Made by a program: the position numbers and the translations under genes
Part shown: positions 8,582-16,275 of the stretch, one piece after another
How the letters are laid out: every line of letters begins with the position of its first letter
Position numbering within the stretch: position 1 is the first letter of the stretch
From: Curvibacter sp. CHRR-16
Lineage (GTDB): Bacteria; Pseudomonadota; Gammaproteobacteria; Burkholderiales; Burkholderiaceae_C
Assembly (NCBI RefSeq): GCF_018474005.1
Contig: NZ_JAHCSH010000001.1
Coordinates: 372,001-436,000 of the forward strand
Reading direction: 5' to 3'
DNA: 64,000 nt
The notes under the pieces: generated by a model
What the model saw: only the letters and a program-made list of their open reading frames with translations
Told to the model about the DNA's origin: nothing
Database searches by the model: none

Positions 8582-8629
8582 GGCTGTAGAGCTTATGGGT
8601 ATTGCTGGGCTAGCTATCAAATGTGTAGC
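8582..8629 (+). repeat. 48-nt dispersed repeat, copy 2 (intergenic)
   Basis: Runs from GGCTGTAGAGC to GTGTAGC and fills most of the gap between xth and the DUF4337 gene, covering that gene's last codons. The first 11 bases are identical to copy 1; the last 17 (GCTATCAAATGTGTAGC) match copy 5 in 15 of 17 positions. Confidence 0.65.
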
Positions 8630-9231
8630 AAAGCCAGTGCTCCCACGGCCACGCCTGCCAAGCCCGCGCCCAGCATCGCCCACTCCAGCCACTTTTTCTT
8701 GGTCAACAGGGCAATGGCGGCCAGTGCGATGGATATTTGCAGCACGGTGGTGGCCTGTGCCCAGCGGTGGTGCAGGTGCATTTGCTCCTCGCTTTTCTCG
8801 TCCCACTCGTGGGCTTGGGCCTCTAGAGCATCGGCTTTGTCTTTGATCTCGGCCTTTTCTTTCTCGTAGCGCTCCACCTTGGCTTGGTACTTGTCTTTGT
8901 CCTCAGCCTTGGTGCTCAGGTCGCGGGTCACCTCGGCCAGTGCTTGCTTGGTGCTTTTGGCTTGGAAGTAATTCCACTGGTTGGAGGCTTCGGTTTTCTT
9001 GATGGCGGCGTTGTTTTTGTACAGACCCGCGTTGGCTTGGGTGGCACCGCCCATGTAACCAAAAATCGCCCCCACGGTGGCGATGATGGCGGTGAACAGC
9101 GCGATCTGGTTGGTCATCGACTTGCCACCAGCGTGGCCGTGGTCATCGCCGTGGCCCGCATCGTGGCCTTGGGCGGCGTGTTCCAGCTCGTGGTCGTGGG
9201 GGCCGTGTACGTGAAATCCGTGTCCAGACAT
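8617..9231 (-). CDS. DUF4337 domain protein
   Basis: A 204-residue protein of the DUF4337 family, function unknown. The N-terminus is very His/Gly/Asp-rich (about residues 1-37, with HVHGPHDHELEH and GHGDDHGHAGG), suggesting metal binding. Next come a transmembrane helix (about 42-65), a long charged coiled coil (about 75-150, KAEDKDKYQAKVERYEKEK), and two C-terminal hydrophobic segments. The middle segment NQWNYFQAKSTKQ is typical of the family. The last codons coincide with a 48-nt repeat copy, which may have altered the C-terminus. No functional partner is evident beside it. Confidence 0.8.
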   Translation of the reverse strand: MSGHGFHVHGPHDHELEHAAQGHDAGHGDDHGHAGGKSMTNQIALFTAIIATVGAIFGYMGGATQANAGLYKNNAAIKKTEASNQWNYFQAKSTKQALAEVTRDLSTKAEDKDKYQAKVERYEKEKAEIKDKADALEAQAHEWDEKSEEQMHLHHRWAQATTVLQISIALAAIALLTKKKWLEWAMLGAGLAGVAVGALALLHI

Positions 9232-9309
9232 GGTGTGCTTGTCTCCTGCAAATCAGCGAAAGCGCCGATTGTAGGGATGCCAAGCGAATGTCTTCAGTTC
9301 CCATTCACT

Positions 9310-11721
9310 TCAAGAGGGGGGCGGCATCGATTGCAGCAACCGGGCCAAAGCATCGGCCGACATCGGGCGTGCGAAATAGTAGCCTTGCGCCTCGTCGCAT
9401 TGGTAGTGCTGCAGGCGCTGGACAATATCCTCCGTTTCAACGCCCTCAGCAATCGTGCGCAGACCCAGACTGCGTGCCATTTGGATGACCGCATTCACGA
9501 TGGCCGCGTCATCCGGGTCAGTGGCCAGGTCACGCACAAAAGAACCATCAATCTTGAGCTTATCGATATCCAGCTGCTTCAGATACGCAAGGCTGGAGTA
9601 GCCGGTCCCAAAATCATCAATCGAAATCTTGACACCCAGGCGCTTGAGGCGTCGAACGCACGCGAGAACGCCCTCGACATCTTGAACCAGTATGGACTCC
9701 GTCAATTCAAGCTCCAGCTTGGCGGGGTCTAAGCCCGTCGATGCAAGTGCTTGGCTCACCTGGAGTTCCACATCGTCCCGCTTGAACTGAATTGCTGAGA
9801 GATTCACCGCCATGGTCAGTTCCGGCAATCCGGCAGCTTTCCAGGCTGCGGCCTGACGGCAGGCTTGCTGCAACACCCAGTTTCCAATCGGGACAATCAG
9901 GCCATTTCCTTCCGCGACCGGGATGAAACGACTGGGGGCAACACTCCCCAAAACCGGATGGTTCCATCGCAGCAGTGCCTCAACGCCCACGATCCGATGG
10001 CTCAACAGATCGAATTGTGGTTGGTAGTGCAGTACAAATTCATTCCTGTCCAACGCTCGATGCAGTGCGTTTCGAATAGCGAGGTTGTCGACAGCTTGTG
10101 AATTGATTTGCGCATCAAAGAAACGATAGGTGTTGCGACCTGCGTCCTTGGCCTGGTACATGGCCATGTCGGCTTTCTTGTGCAGAATGTCAAAGGTCCC
10201 CCCATCGTCAGGGAACATCCCTACGCCGATGGATGCTGAAGTCGAAAGCTCCTCGCCAGCAAGCTGGATCGGGTATTGCAATCTCGCCATCATTTTTTGA
10301 ATGAGAGGCGACGCATCTTCCGCTCGTTCGAGATCCGTCAGAATGATCAGGAACTCATCCCCGCCCTGTCGACAGATCGTGTCCGTTTCTCGTATGCAGT
10401 CTTTCAGACGCGCGCTGACTTCTTGGAGGAAGGCATCACCGACATCATGACCCAGGCTGTCGTTGATGCCTTTGAAATTATCGAGATCCAGAAAAAGCAA
10501 AGCGACCTTGCGATCTTGGCGCAAAGCCAATTCTGTCGCCCGATCAAATCTTTCCTGCAATAGCAAGCGGTTGGGAAGCCCGGTCAGGAGATCGTGAAAA
10601 GCCAAGTAGTTGATTCGTTGCTCGGCTAACTTGCGTGCAGTGATGTCGGAGACGACCGACAGAAAACCGCTGACGCTCCCATTGGAATCCAACAAAGGAG
10701 CGATGGAGAGACTGATGTCGATAGGCGAGCCATCCCGCTTTACCCATTGCAATTCCAGCTGCCGGATCACCTCCCCGCTTTGCACCCTCGCATGGATGTC
10801 GTCCAACTCTGATTTTTTCTGCGGGGGAACAACCCGCAGGGGATGCCCAACAGCGTCCCCAGCAGTCCAGTTAAAAATCCATTCTGCTGCTGGATTCCAG
10901 GACGTGACGATACCGTCCTTGTCGTGGGTATAGATCGCGAGGGGCGAATTGGAAATCACAGACTCCAAGCGATGGTGGGCCTGTTGCAGACTCTGCGACG
11001 ACTGCAGAATCTCGGCACGCATCATATTGACCGCATTCGTCACATGATCAAAAGCGTCTGGGCGCCACATTCCATGGCTTGGTCGATTCAGCGTCAAGAC
11101 ATCCTGGGCAGTGCCTTTGGCACCGAAACGGCGTAGATAAGCCGAGAGGTGTTCCAAGTGCTGCCCCACCATGCCCTGAAACAACAACAACACAAAGGCC
11201 GTCACCAAAAATGTCTTGATCGCATTGCTGACCAGCATCACAAGCAATTTAGACCAAAGCCGCGCGTAAACATGGTCCATGCTCGCCACCACATGCAACT
11301 CACCGATGAGCAGGTTTTCACCGCGGTGAGCTCTGGTGAGCGGGATGACGGTTTCGATGACTCTCTGTGATGATCGGCTACCGACAGCCCATTGCACCTT
11401 GCCATCAGACACAACTTCTAGACGATCAACATCGCGAAGGTTCAACAATCCGCCAAGCAGGGTTTGGATCTGTGAGGTCTCCGCAATCCAGACGCTTTCC
11501 GTTAATGTAGGCAGGTAGATGTTCTGGATGGTATCGACGCGCTCACGGATTCCACGCATGTCTTCGTGGTAGTCCAGATAAAGTTCAGCAGCTGTAATGA
11601 CCGCGGTCACCGCAGAACTGAACAAAATCATGGCCACCATGATCCGTCGAGCCAGCCCATTGTTGCGAAACAAGGCTCGATCAAGGAATTGGGGTCGAAG
11701 GAAACGCAGAAGTTTCATCAA
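9310..11721 (-). CDS. Membrane-bound PAS-GGDEF-EAL cyclic-di-GMP enzyme
   Basis: An 803-residue protein that probably makes and/or degrades cyclic-di-GMP. Order: TM helix (about 28-50), periplasmic sensor region (about 50-160), second TM helix (about 165-190), a linker, a PAS domain (about 255-375, SNSPLAIYTHDKDGIVTSWN), GGDEF (about 380-540, with LDLDNFKGINDSLGHD and an intact GGDEF signature) and EAL (about 560-800). The EAL residues are present (EALLRWNHP, NLSAIQF, LELTES, DDFGTGYSSLAYLK, KIDGSFV, AEGVETE), so both catalytic domains look competent. It is transcribed away from a periplasmic binding-protein gene 88 bases off, which may supply a ligand signal. Confidence 0.92.
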   Translation of the reverse strand: MMKLLRFLRPQFLDRALFRNNGLARRIMVAMILFSSAVTAVITAAELYLDYHEDMRGIRERVDTIQNIYLPTLTESVWIAETSQIQTLLGGLLNLRDVDRLEVVSDGKVQWAVGSRSSQRVIETVIPLTRAHRGENLLIGELHVVASMDHVYARLWSKLLVMLVSNAIKTFLVTAFVLLLFQGMVGQHLEHLSAYLRRFGAKGTAQDVLTLNRPSHGMWRPDAFDHVTNAVNMMRAEILQSSQSLQQAHHRLESVISNSPLAIYTHDKDGIVTSWNPAAEWIFNWTAGDAVGHPLRVVPPQKKSELDDIHARVQSGEVIRQLELQWVKRDGSPIDISLSIAPLLDSNGSVSGFLSVVSDITARKLAEQRINYLAFHDLLTGLPNRLLLQERFDRATELALRQDRKVALLFLDLDNFKGINDSLGHDVGDAFLQEVSARLKDCIRETDTICRQGGDEFLIILTDLERAEDASPLIQKMMARLQYPIQLAGEELSTSASIGVGMFPDDGGTFDILHKKADMAMYQAKDAGRNTYRFFDAQINSQAVDNLAIRNALHRALDRNEFVLHYQPQFDLLSHRIVGVEALLRWNHPVLGSVAPSRFIPVAEGNGLIVPIGNWVLQQACRQAAAWKAAGLPELTMAVNLSAIQFKRDDVELQVSQALASTGLDPAKLELELTESILVQDVEGVLACVRRLKRLGVKISIDDFGTGYSSLAYLKQLDIDKLKIDGSFVRDLATDPDDAAIVNAVIQMARSLGLRTIAEGVETEDIVQRLQHYQCDEAQGYYFARPMSADALARLLQSMPPPS

Positions 11722-11809
11722 GTGCGCAGTGTGCGAATGCTGTACAAAAAATACACTGACGGGTGGTTTTCGCAGATTTTAGTTTTTCCTATGCATCGAG
11801 GGTTTGGCG

Positions 11810-12535
11810 ATGAAGAAAGGACACCTTATGCGTTGTTTACTGCCAGTATGGGCTTTATTGCTGGGACTGCTCTCGGGGTTGATCCCAACCCATGCGCAAA
11901 CCTATGACCGCGTCGTGTCGCTGCCTGAAAATGGGGCCTCGCAAGGCGAACTGGTGGAATTTGTCCGCGCACTAGACCGAGCCACCCACACGCGAACCAA
12001 AATCGTCAACCGTCCATTCGCGAGATCGCTATTGGAGACGGCTGCTGGCAAAGCGGACTTTCATCTCCCCATGATTCAAGACGGCGATAAACCAGCCCCT
12101 GCCGGGTTGGTCTACGTTAGCGAAGTCGAGATAGGCCGCGTCCCTTTCGTGATTTACTCGCGCAAGTCCGAGCCGCTGGATGCGCACTCCGTCGGGCAAG
12201 AAGGGCACATCGTCCTGATCGAGGCGGCACACGCATCGCTCTATCCCTTTCCTGTGACGGAGTCCAATTGCCTGCAGTGCAGCATGGACATGGTTCTTTC
12301 CAAGCGGGCCGACGCACTGATTGTTCCCATGAATGTGGGCGATCCATTGCTGAAATCCCCCCATTACAGCGGCATCCACCGAGCGCTTTACAAATCTTAT
12401 CCCGTGCGCGCGCTGGTTCCAGCACGCGCCGATGCGGCAGCCATTCGACGTTATCTGACCGAGGGAATCAAACAACTGAAACAGTCCGGCCAGATGGAAC
12501 AGTATTTGGTTCGCTACGTGGACTGGCAACCCTAG
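11810..12535 (+). CDS. Orphan periplasmic solute-binding protein (SBP_bac_3-like)
   Basis: About 241 residues: a signal peptide (LLPVWALLLGLLSGLIPTHA) followed by a small type II periplasmic binding-protein fold (RVVSLPENGASQGELVEFVRALDRA..., ending LKQSGQMEQYLVRYVDWQP). No permease or ATPase is nearby, so it is probably a sensor or an orphan rather than a transport component. It is divergent from the PAS-GGDEF-EAL gene. Similar binding proteins often accompany diguanylate cyclases, so a signalling partnership is plausible but unproven. Two starts are credible: ATG at 11810 (after GAGGG) and ATG at 11828 (after AAAGGA); both keep the signal peptide. Confidence 0.72.
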   Translation: MKKGHLMRCLLPVWALLLGLLSGLIPTHAQTYDRVVSLPENGASQGELVEFVRALDRATHTRTKIVNRPFARSLLETAAGKADFHLPMIQDGDKPAPAGLVYVSEVEIGRVPFVIYSRKSEPLDAHSVGQEGHIVLIEAAHASLYPFPVTESNCLQCSMDMVLSKRADALIVPMNVGDPLLKSPHYSGIHRALYKSYPVRALVPARADAAAIRRYLTEGIKQLKQSGQMEQYLVRYVDWQP

Positions 12536-12593
12536 GTGTGCAAGTGTCTTGGGGGCGTGTAGCTGGTGTGAGCGGGGGATTGGCTACAATCGG

Positions 12594-12672
12594 CCCCCTT
12601 CACCGGGGGTGTCCGCAAGGACTGAGAAATACCCCATGAACCTGATCTGGCTGGTACCAGCGTAGGGAGTGT
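12594..12672 (+). promoter_or_regulatory. TPP riboswitch (THI element)
   Basis: All conserved TPP-aptamer blocks are present in order: CGGGGGTGTCC, GGACTGAGAAATACCC, CATGAACCTGATCTGG and TACCAGCGTAGGGA. It lies about 95 bases before thiB and should reduce thiBPQ expression when thiamine pyrophosphate is plentiful. GGGAG at the aptamer's 3' end (12665-12669) can pair with CTCCC at 12707-12711 in the expression platform, a possible alternative helix; the exact mechanism is not clear. Confidence 0.96.
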
Positions 12673-12765
12673 GAAAGGCAGTCGCCTACCGGCTGCTCGT
12701 CTTGCGCTCCCCACTGGGCTTGGCCGTGTTCACGCAATTTGCCAATCTTGAAAGCGAGTGCTCGA

Positions 12766-13824
12766 ATGACTTCCTCTCCTGTTTCGCGCCGCTCTGTGCT
12801 GGGCGCTTCCGTATCGGTTTGTGTGGGCCTGTCCGCAGGCCTGTTGGCACTGGCTCCCAGTGCCCGCGCTGCAGAGGAGTTGCGCGTGCTGACCCACAGC
12901 TCCTTTGGCGTGCCCAAGGCCTTGCTGGCCCAGTTTGAGAAAGAGAACAACGCCAAGCTGAGCATCAACAAAGCCGGTGATGCGGGCGAGATGCTCAACA
13001 AGCTCATCCTGACCAAGGCCAGCCCGATTGCCGATGTGGTCTACGGCATCGACAACGCCTTGGCTCCCAAAGCCTTGGCGGCCGACGTGCTGGCTGCCAC
13101 CAACACCGCCGCTGCCAGCCGCAAGGCCAACGCCAGCTTGCCCGCGCCGCTGGTGAGCGTGGACTACGGCTACGTGACGCTGAACTACGACAAGGCCTGG
13201 TTTGCCAAGCATGGCGTGCCATTGCCCAAAACGCTGGACGACTTGACCCAGCCGGCGTACGCCAAGCTCTTGGTGGTGCAAAACCCCGCCACCAGCAGCC
13301 CCGGTTACGCGTTCTTGCTCTCCACCATTGGCGCGTTGGGCGAAGACAAAGCGTTTGACTTCTGGGCCAAGCTGCGCAGCAACGGCGTGAAAGTGGTCAA
13401 AGGCTGGAGCGAGGCCTACTACACCGACTTCAGCAAAAGCGGTGGCAAGTACCCGCTGGTGGTGAGCTATGCCAGCAGCCCTGCAGCCGAGCTGTTTTAT
13501 TCCAAAACCAAGCTGAGCGAGCCGCCCACTGGCTCGCTGGTCTTGCCCGGCGCGGTGTTCCGCCAAGTAGAGGGGGTGGCCTTGGTAAAAGGGGGCAAGA
13601 ACGTGGCACTGGCCGAGAAGTTCATCGAATTTCTGCGCTCGACTCCTGTGCAGCAGCAGATGCAAACCGAGATGTGGATGCAGCCTGCCGAGGCCAGTGT
13701 GCCCGTGGCAGACGCGCTGCGCGTGGGCGAAGAACCCAGCCGTTTTGACGCTCCGAGCGATGCCGACATCGCCGCCAAAGGCGCTGCGTGGGTGAAGCGC
13801 TGGACGCAGGTGGTGCTGAAGTAA
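12766..13824 (+). CDS. thiB: Thiamine ABC transporter, periplasmic binding protein
   Basis: Binds thiamine (or its phosphates) in the periplasm for import by ThiP/ThiQ. It has 352 residues. The N-terminus has a twin-arginine-like signal peptide (SRRSVLGASVSVCVGLSAGLLALAPSARA). The mature protein starts EELRVLTHSSFGVPK and contains DVVYGIDN and SVDYGYVTLNYD, both typical of the ThiB family. The substrate call is strongly supported by the TPP riboswitch upstream and by the adjacent thiP and thiQ. The ATG at 12766 is chosen because it gives a complete signal peptide; the ribosome-binding site is weak. thiP begins three bases after the stop. Confidence 0.92.
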   Translation: MTSSPVSRRSVLGASVSVCVGLSAGLLALAPSARAAEELRVLTHSSFGVPKALLAQFEKENNAKLSINKAGDAGEMLNKLILTKASPIADVVYGIDNALAPKALAADVLAATNTAAASRKANASLPAPLVSVDYGYVTLNYDKAWFAKHGVPLPKTLDDLTQPAYAKLLVVQNPATSSPGYAFLLSTIGALGEDKAFDFWAKLRSNGVKVVKGWSEAYYTDFSKSGGKYPLVVSYASSPAAELFYSKTKLSEPPTGSLVLPGAVFRQVEGVALVKGGKNVALAEKFIEFLRSTPVQQQMQTEMWMQPAEASVPVADALRVGEEPSRFDAPSDADIAAKGAAWVKRWTQVVLK

Positions 13825-13827
13825 ACC

Positions 13828-15405
13828 ATGCGCTTGGAGCCCCAAGGGGCGCACGCCCGTGCGCTGGGCTTGGCCGCATGCCAAGCCGCGCTGCCACTGG
13901 CCCTGCTGCTGGCCATGGTGCTGCTGCCAGCGGGCGTGCTCATGCTGCACGGTGCGGGGGATGGCTATGGGGACAGTGCCAGCCTGTGGCTACCGTGGCA
14001 AGACGCCTATTTGCGCCAGCGCCTGCTGTGGACGCTGGGCCAAGCCGCGCTGAGCACGTTCATCGTCTTGCTGCTGGGCGTGCCCTTGGCCTGGGTGCTG
14101 GCGCGCTGGCAGTTTGCCGGGCGCACGCTGCTGCTGCGCAGCCTCATGCTGCCCTTTGTGGTGCCCACACTCGTGGCAGCGCTGGGGGTGCTTACCGTGT
14201 GGGGCACGGTGGGCGATGGCGCACTGCGCGACACGCCCTGGCTGCTGCTGTACGGCAATGTGTTTTTCAACCTCTGCTTGGTGGTGCGCGCCGGGCACGA
14301 GGGCTTGCAGCACGTAGCGGCCAACCGCGTGGCTGCTGCCCGCACGCTGGGGGCCAGCCCATGGCGCACCTTTTGGCGGGTGGAGTGGCCCGCCATGCTG
14401 CCGTGGTTGGCTTCGGCGCTGTGTTTGGTGTTTTTGTACTGCTTCTCGGGCTTTGGGCTGGCGCTGGTGCTGGGTGGCAGCCGCTACGCCACAGCCGAGG
14501 TGGAGGTCTACACCCTGGTAGCCCACGAGCTGGAGCTGGGCCAGGCCAGTGTGCTGGCGCTGTGGCTCATGCTGTGCTCCGGCGCGGTGGCGCTGGCCTA
14601 TGCGTGGGTGGAGCGCTGGCTGGCCACCCCCGTGCGCGCCGCTGCCGTTCCGCGCCAAGCGGTGCGGGGCTGGCGTATGCGCGTGTGGCTCTTGGCAGCA
14701 CTGCTGATTTGGATGCTTTTTGAGGCGCTACCGCTTATCAGTATTGCTGTACGTGCTATTAATTTAGGAGCGGATGCATGGGCAGTGCTCTGGCAAGACG
14801 AGACGCTGTTGGCGCTGTGGAACACGCTGCGCTTTTCCACCGTGGCGGTGCTATTGGCCACGCTGCTGGGGCTGTTGCTGGCGCTGGCTGCGCAGCGCTG
14901 GTTGTGGCTGCGCACGGTGGCCTACGTGCCGCTCATCGTCTCACCCGTGTTGGTGGCTTTTGGTTTGCTATTGCTGTACCCGCAATGGGCGGGCGAGCTG
15001 CCCCTGCTGCTGGCCGCCTACACCGTGCTGGCGGTGCCGCTGGTGGCCAAGGCCGTGGCCGCCGGGCTGGACAACCTGCCACCCCAGTGGTGGCAGGCCG
15101 CGCGCTGCTTGGGGGCCAGCCCGTGGCGGGCGTTTTGGCGCATCACCTTGCCGCTGTTGCTGCCCGCTGTGCGCCGGGGCATGGCCATGGCCGCTGCCAC
15201 GGCGGTGGGGGAGTTTGCCGTCACGCTGTTTTTGTCCCGCCCTGAGTGGATGACGCTCACCACCCTCATTTACTCCCACCTAGGCCGCCCCGGCGCTGCC
15301 CACCAAGAGGCGGCGCTGGTACTCTCGGCCTTGCTCATGCTGCTGGCTTTGTTGGCCTTTGTGCTCACCGAAGCAGGGCGGCAAACCGATTCACCGTCTG
15401 ACTAA
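13828..15405 (+). CDS. thiP: Thiamine ABC transporter, permease
   Basis: Inner-membrane permease of the thiamine importer, 525 residues, consisting of two fused permease halves (about 1-270 and 280-525), as is normal for ThiP. Each half carries an EAA-type loop for the ATPase: AAARTLGASPWRTFWRVEWP in the first and AARCLGASPWRAFWRITLP in the second. About twelve hydrophobic segments are seen. The junction between halves (LFEALPLISIAVRAINLGA) is encoded by a 48-nt repeat copy, so some 16 residues there are probably repeat-derived. It lies between thiB and thiQ with three-base gaps and is controlled by the upstream TPP riboswitch. Confidence 0.92.
   Translation: MRLEPQGAHARALGLAACQAALPLALLLAMVLLPAGVLMLHGAGDGYGDSASLWLPWQDAYLRQRLLWTLGQAALSTFIVLLLGVPLAWVLARWQFAGRTLLLRSLMLPFVVPTLVAALGVLTVWGTVGDGALRDTPWLLLYGNVFFNLCLVVRAGHEGLQHVAANRVAAARTLGASPWRTFWRVEWPAMLPWLASALCLVFLYCFSGFGLALVLGGSRYATAEVEVYTLVAHELELGQASVLALWLMLCSGAVALAYAWVERWLATPVRAAAVPRQAVRGWRMRVWLLAALLIWMLFEALPLISIAVRAINLGADAWAVLWQDETLLALWNTLRFSTVAVLLATLLGLLLALAAQRWLWLRTVAYVPLIVSPVLVAFGLLLLYPQWAGELPLLLAAYTVLAVPLVAKAVAAGLDNLPPQWWQAARCLGASPWRAFWRITLPLLLPAVRRGMAMAAATAVGEFAVTLFLSRPEWMTLTTLIYSHLGRPGAAHQEAALVLSALLMLLALLAFVLTEAGRQTDSPSD
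14724..14771 (+). repeat. 48-nt dispersed repeat, copy 3 (inside thiP)
   Basis: From GGCGCTACCGC to TTTAGGAGC, exactly 48 nt and in frame. It is the most AT-rich patch of an otherwise GC-rich gene and reads like the others in its centre (CTTATCAGTATTGCTG here, CTTATGGGTATTGCTG in copy 2). Both ends diverge more from copies 1 and 2. Confidence 0.55.
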
Positions 15406-15408
15406 ACC

Positions 15409-16080
15409 ATGCTGGAACTGCAAGCCATTACCAAACACTGGCGCGACGACCGTGCGCTGCCCGGCGAAGGCCCGCGGGTGTTGCTCCATCAGTTGCACTT
15501 GCAGGTGCCGCAGGGCCAGACGGTGGCACTGCTGGGGCCATCGGGCTGCGGCAAAAGCACGCTGCTCAAAATCATTGCCGGGCTGGAGCAAGCCGAGGCA
15601 GGGCGCGTGCTGTGGGCCGGGCAGGACTTGGCCCGCGTGCCGGTGCACCAGCGTGGCTTTGTCCTCATGTTCCAAGACTTTGCGCTCTTTCCCCACCTGA
15701 ATGTGCGTGACAACGTGGCCTTTGGGCTGGTGGAGCAGGGCTTGGGTCGCAAAGCCGCACGCCCAATGGCCGATGCCATGCTGCAGCGCATGGGCTTGGG
15801 CGGGCGCGGGGACGACACGGTGTGGCGCTTATCGGGCGGCGAGCAGCAGCGCGTGGCGCTGGGCCGCTCGCTCATCGTGCAGCCCAAGCTGCTGCTGCTG
15901 GACGAGCCCTTTTCTGCGCTGGATGCCGACTTGCGCCAAGCCATGCGCCAAGAGTTTGCCCAAGCCATCGCTCAGAACGCCATCACTGCTGTGCTGGTTA
16001 CCCATGACGAGCAAGAGGCCCGCGCCTTGGGCCAGCAGGGCTACCGCCTGCAAGACGGGGCACTGCAGCGGTGGTGGTAA
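15409..16080 (+). CDS. thiQ: Thiamine ABC transporter, ATP-binding protein
   Basis: ATPase driving thiamine import through ThiP, 223 residues, cytoplasmic and membrane-associated. Visible: Walker A GPSGCGKST, Q-loop MFQDFALFPHLNVRDNV, signature LSGGEQQRVALGRSL, Walker B LLLLDEPFSALD, and switch histidine VLVTHDEQEA. The length is typical of ThiQ, with no extra C-terminal regulatory domain. It begins three bases after thiP and completes the riboswitch-controlled thiBPQ operon. No clear terminator follows; the next 195 bases before the metallophosphoesterase gene are AT-richer and show no recognisable element. Confidence 0.93.
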   Translation: MLELQAITKHWRDDRALPGEGPRVLLHQLHLQVPQGQTVALLGPSGCGKSTLLKIIAGLEQAEAGRVLWAGQDLARVPVHQRGFVLMFQDFALFPHLNVRDNVAFGLVEQGLGRKAARPMADAMLQRMGLGGRGDDTVWRLSGGEQQRVALGRSLIVQPKLLLLDEPFSALDADLRQAMRQEFAQAIAQNAITAVLVTHDEQEARALGQQGYRLQDGALQRWW

Positions 16081-16275
16081 TCAACTTTCGGCGAGCGAGT
16101 CATAGGACGGCCTAAAAGATTTTTGTGCGTAGCTGCGGCCCTGTAATTAATGATAGTGCCAAGTGGATTAAAGGATTTATCCACTATTCAATGCCGAAAA
16201 TCCCTGTTAAAAAACGTTTCGCAATCAATGCTTACCGATTGCGTATTCAGTTATATAAATCATAGGGAGGAAATC

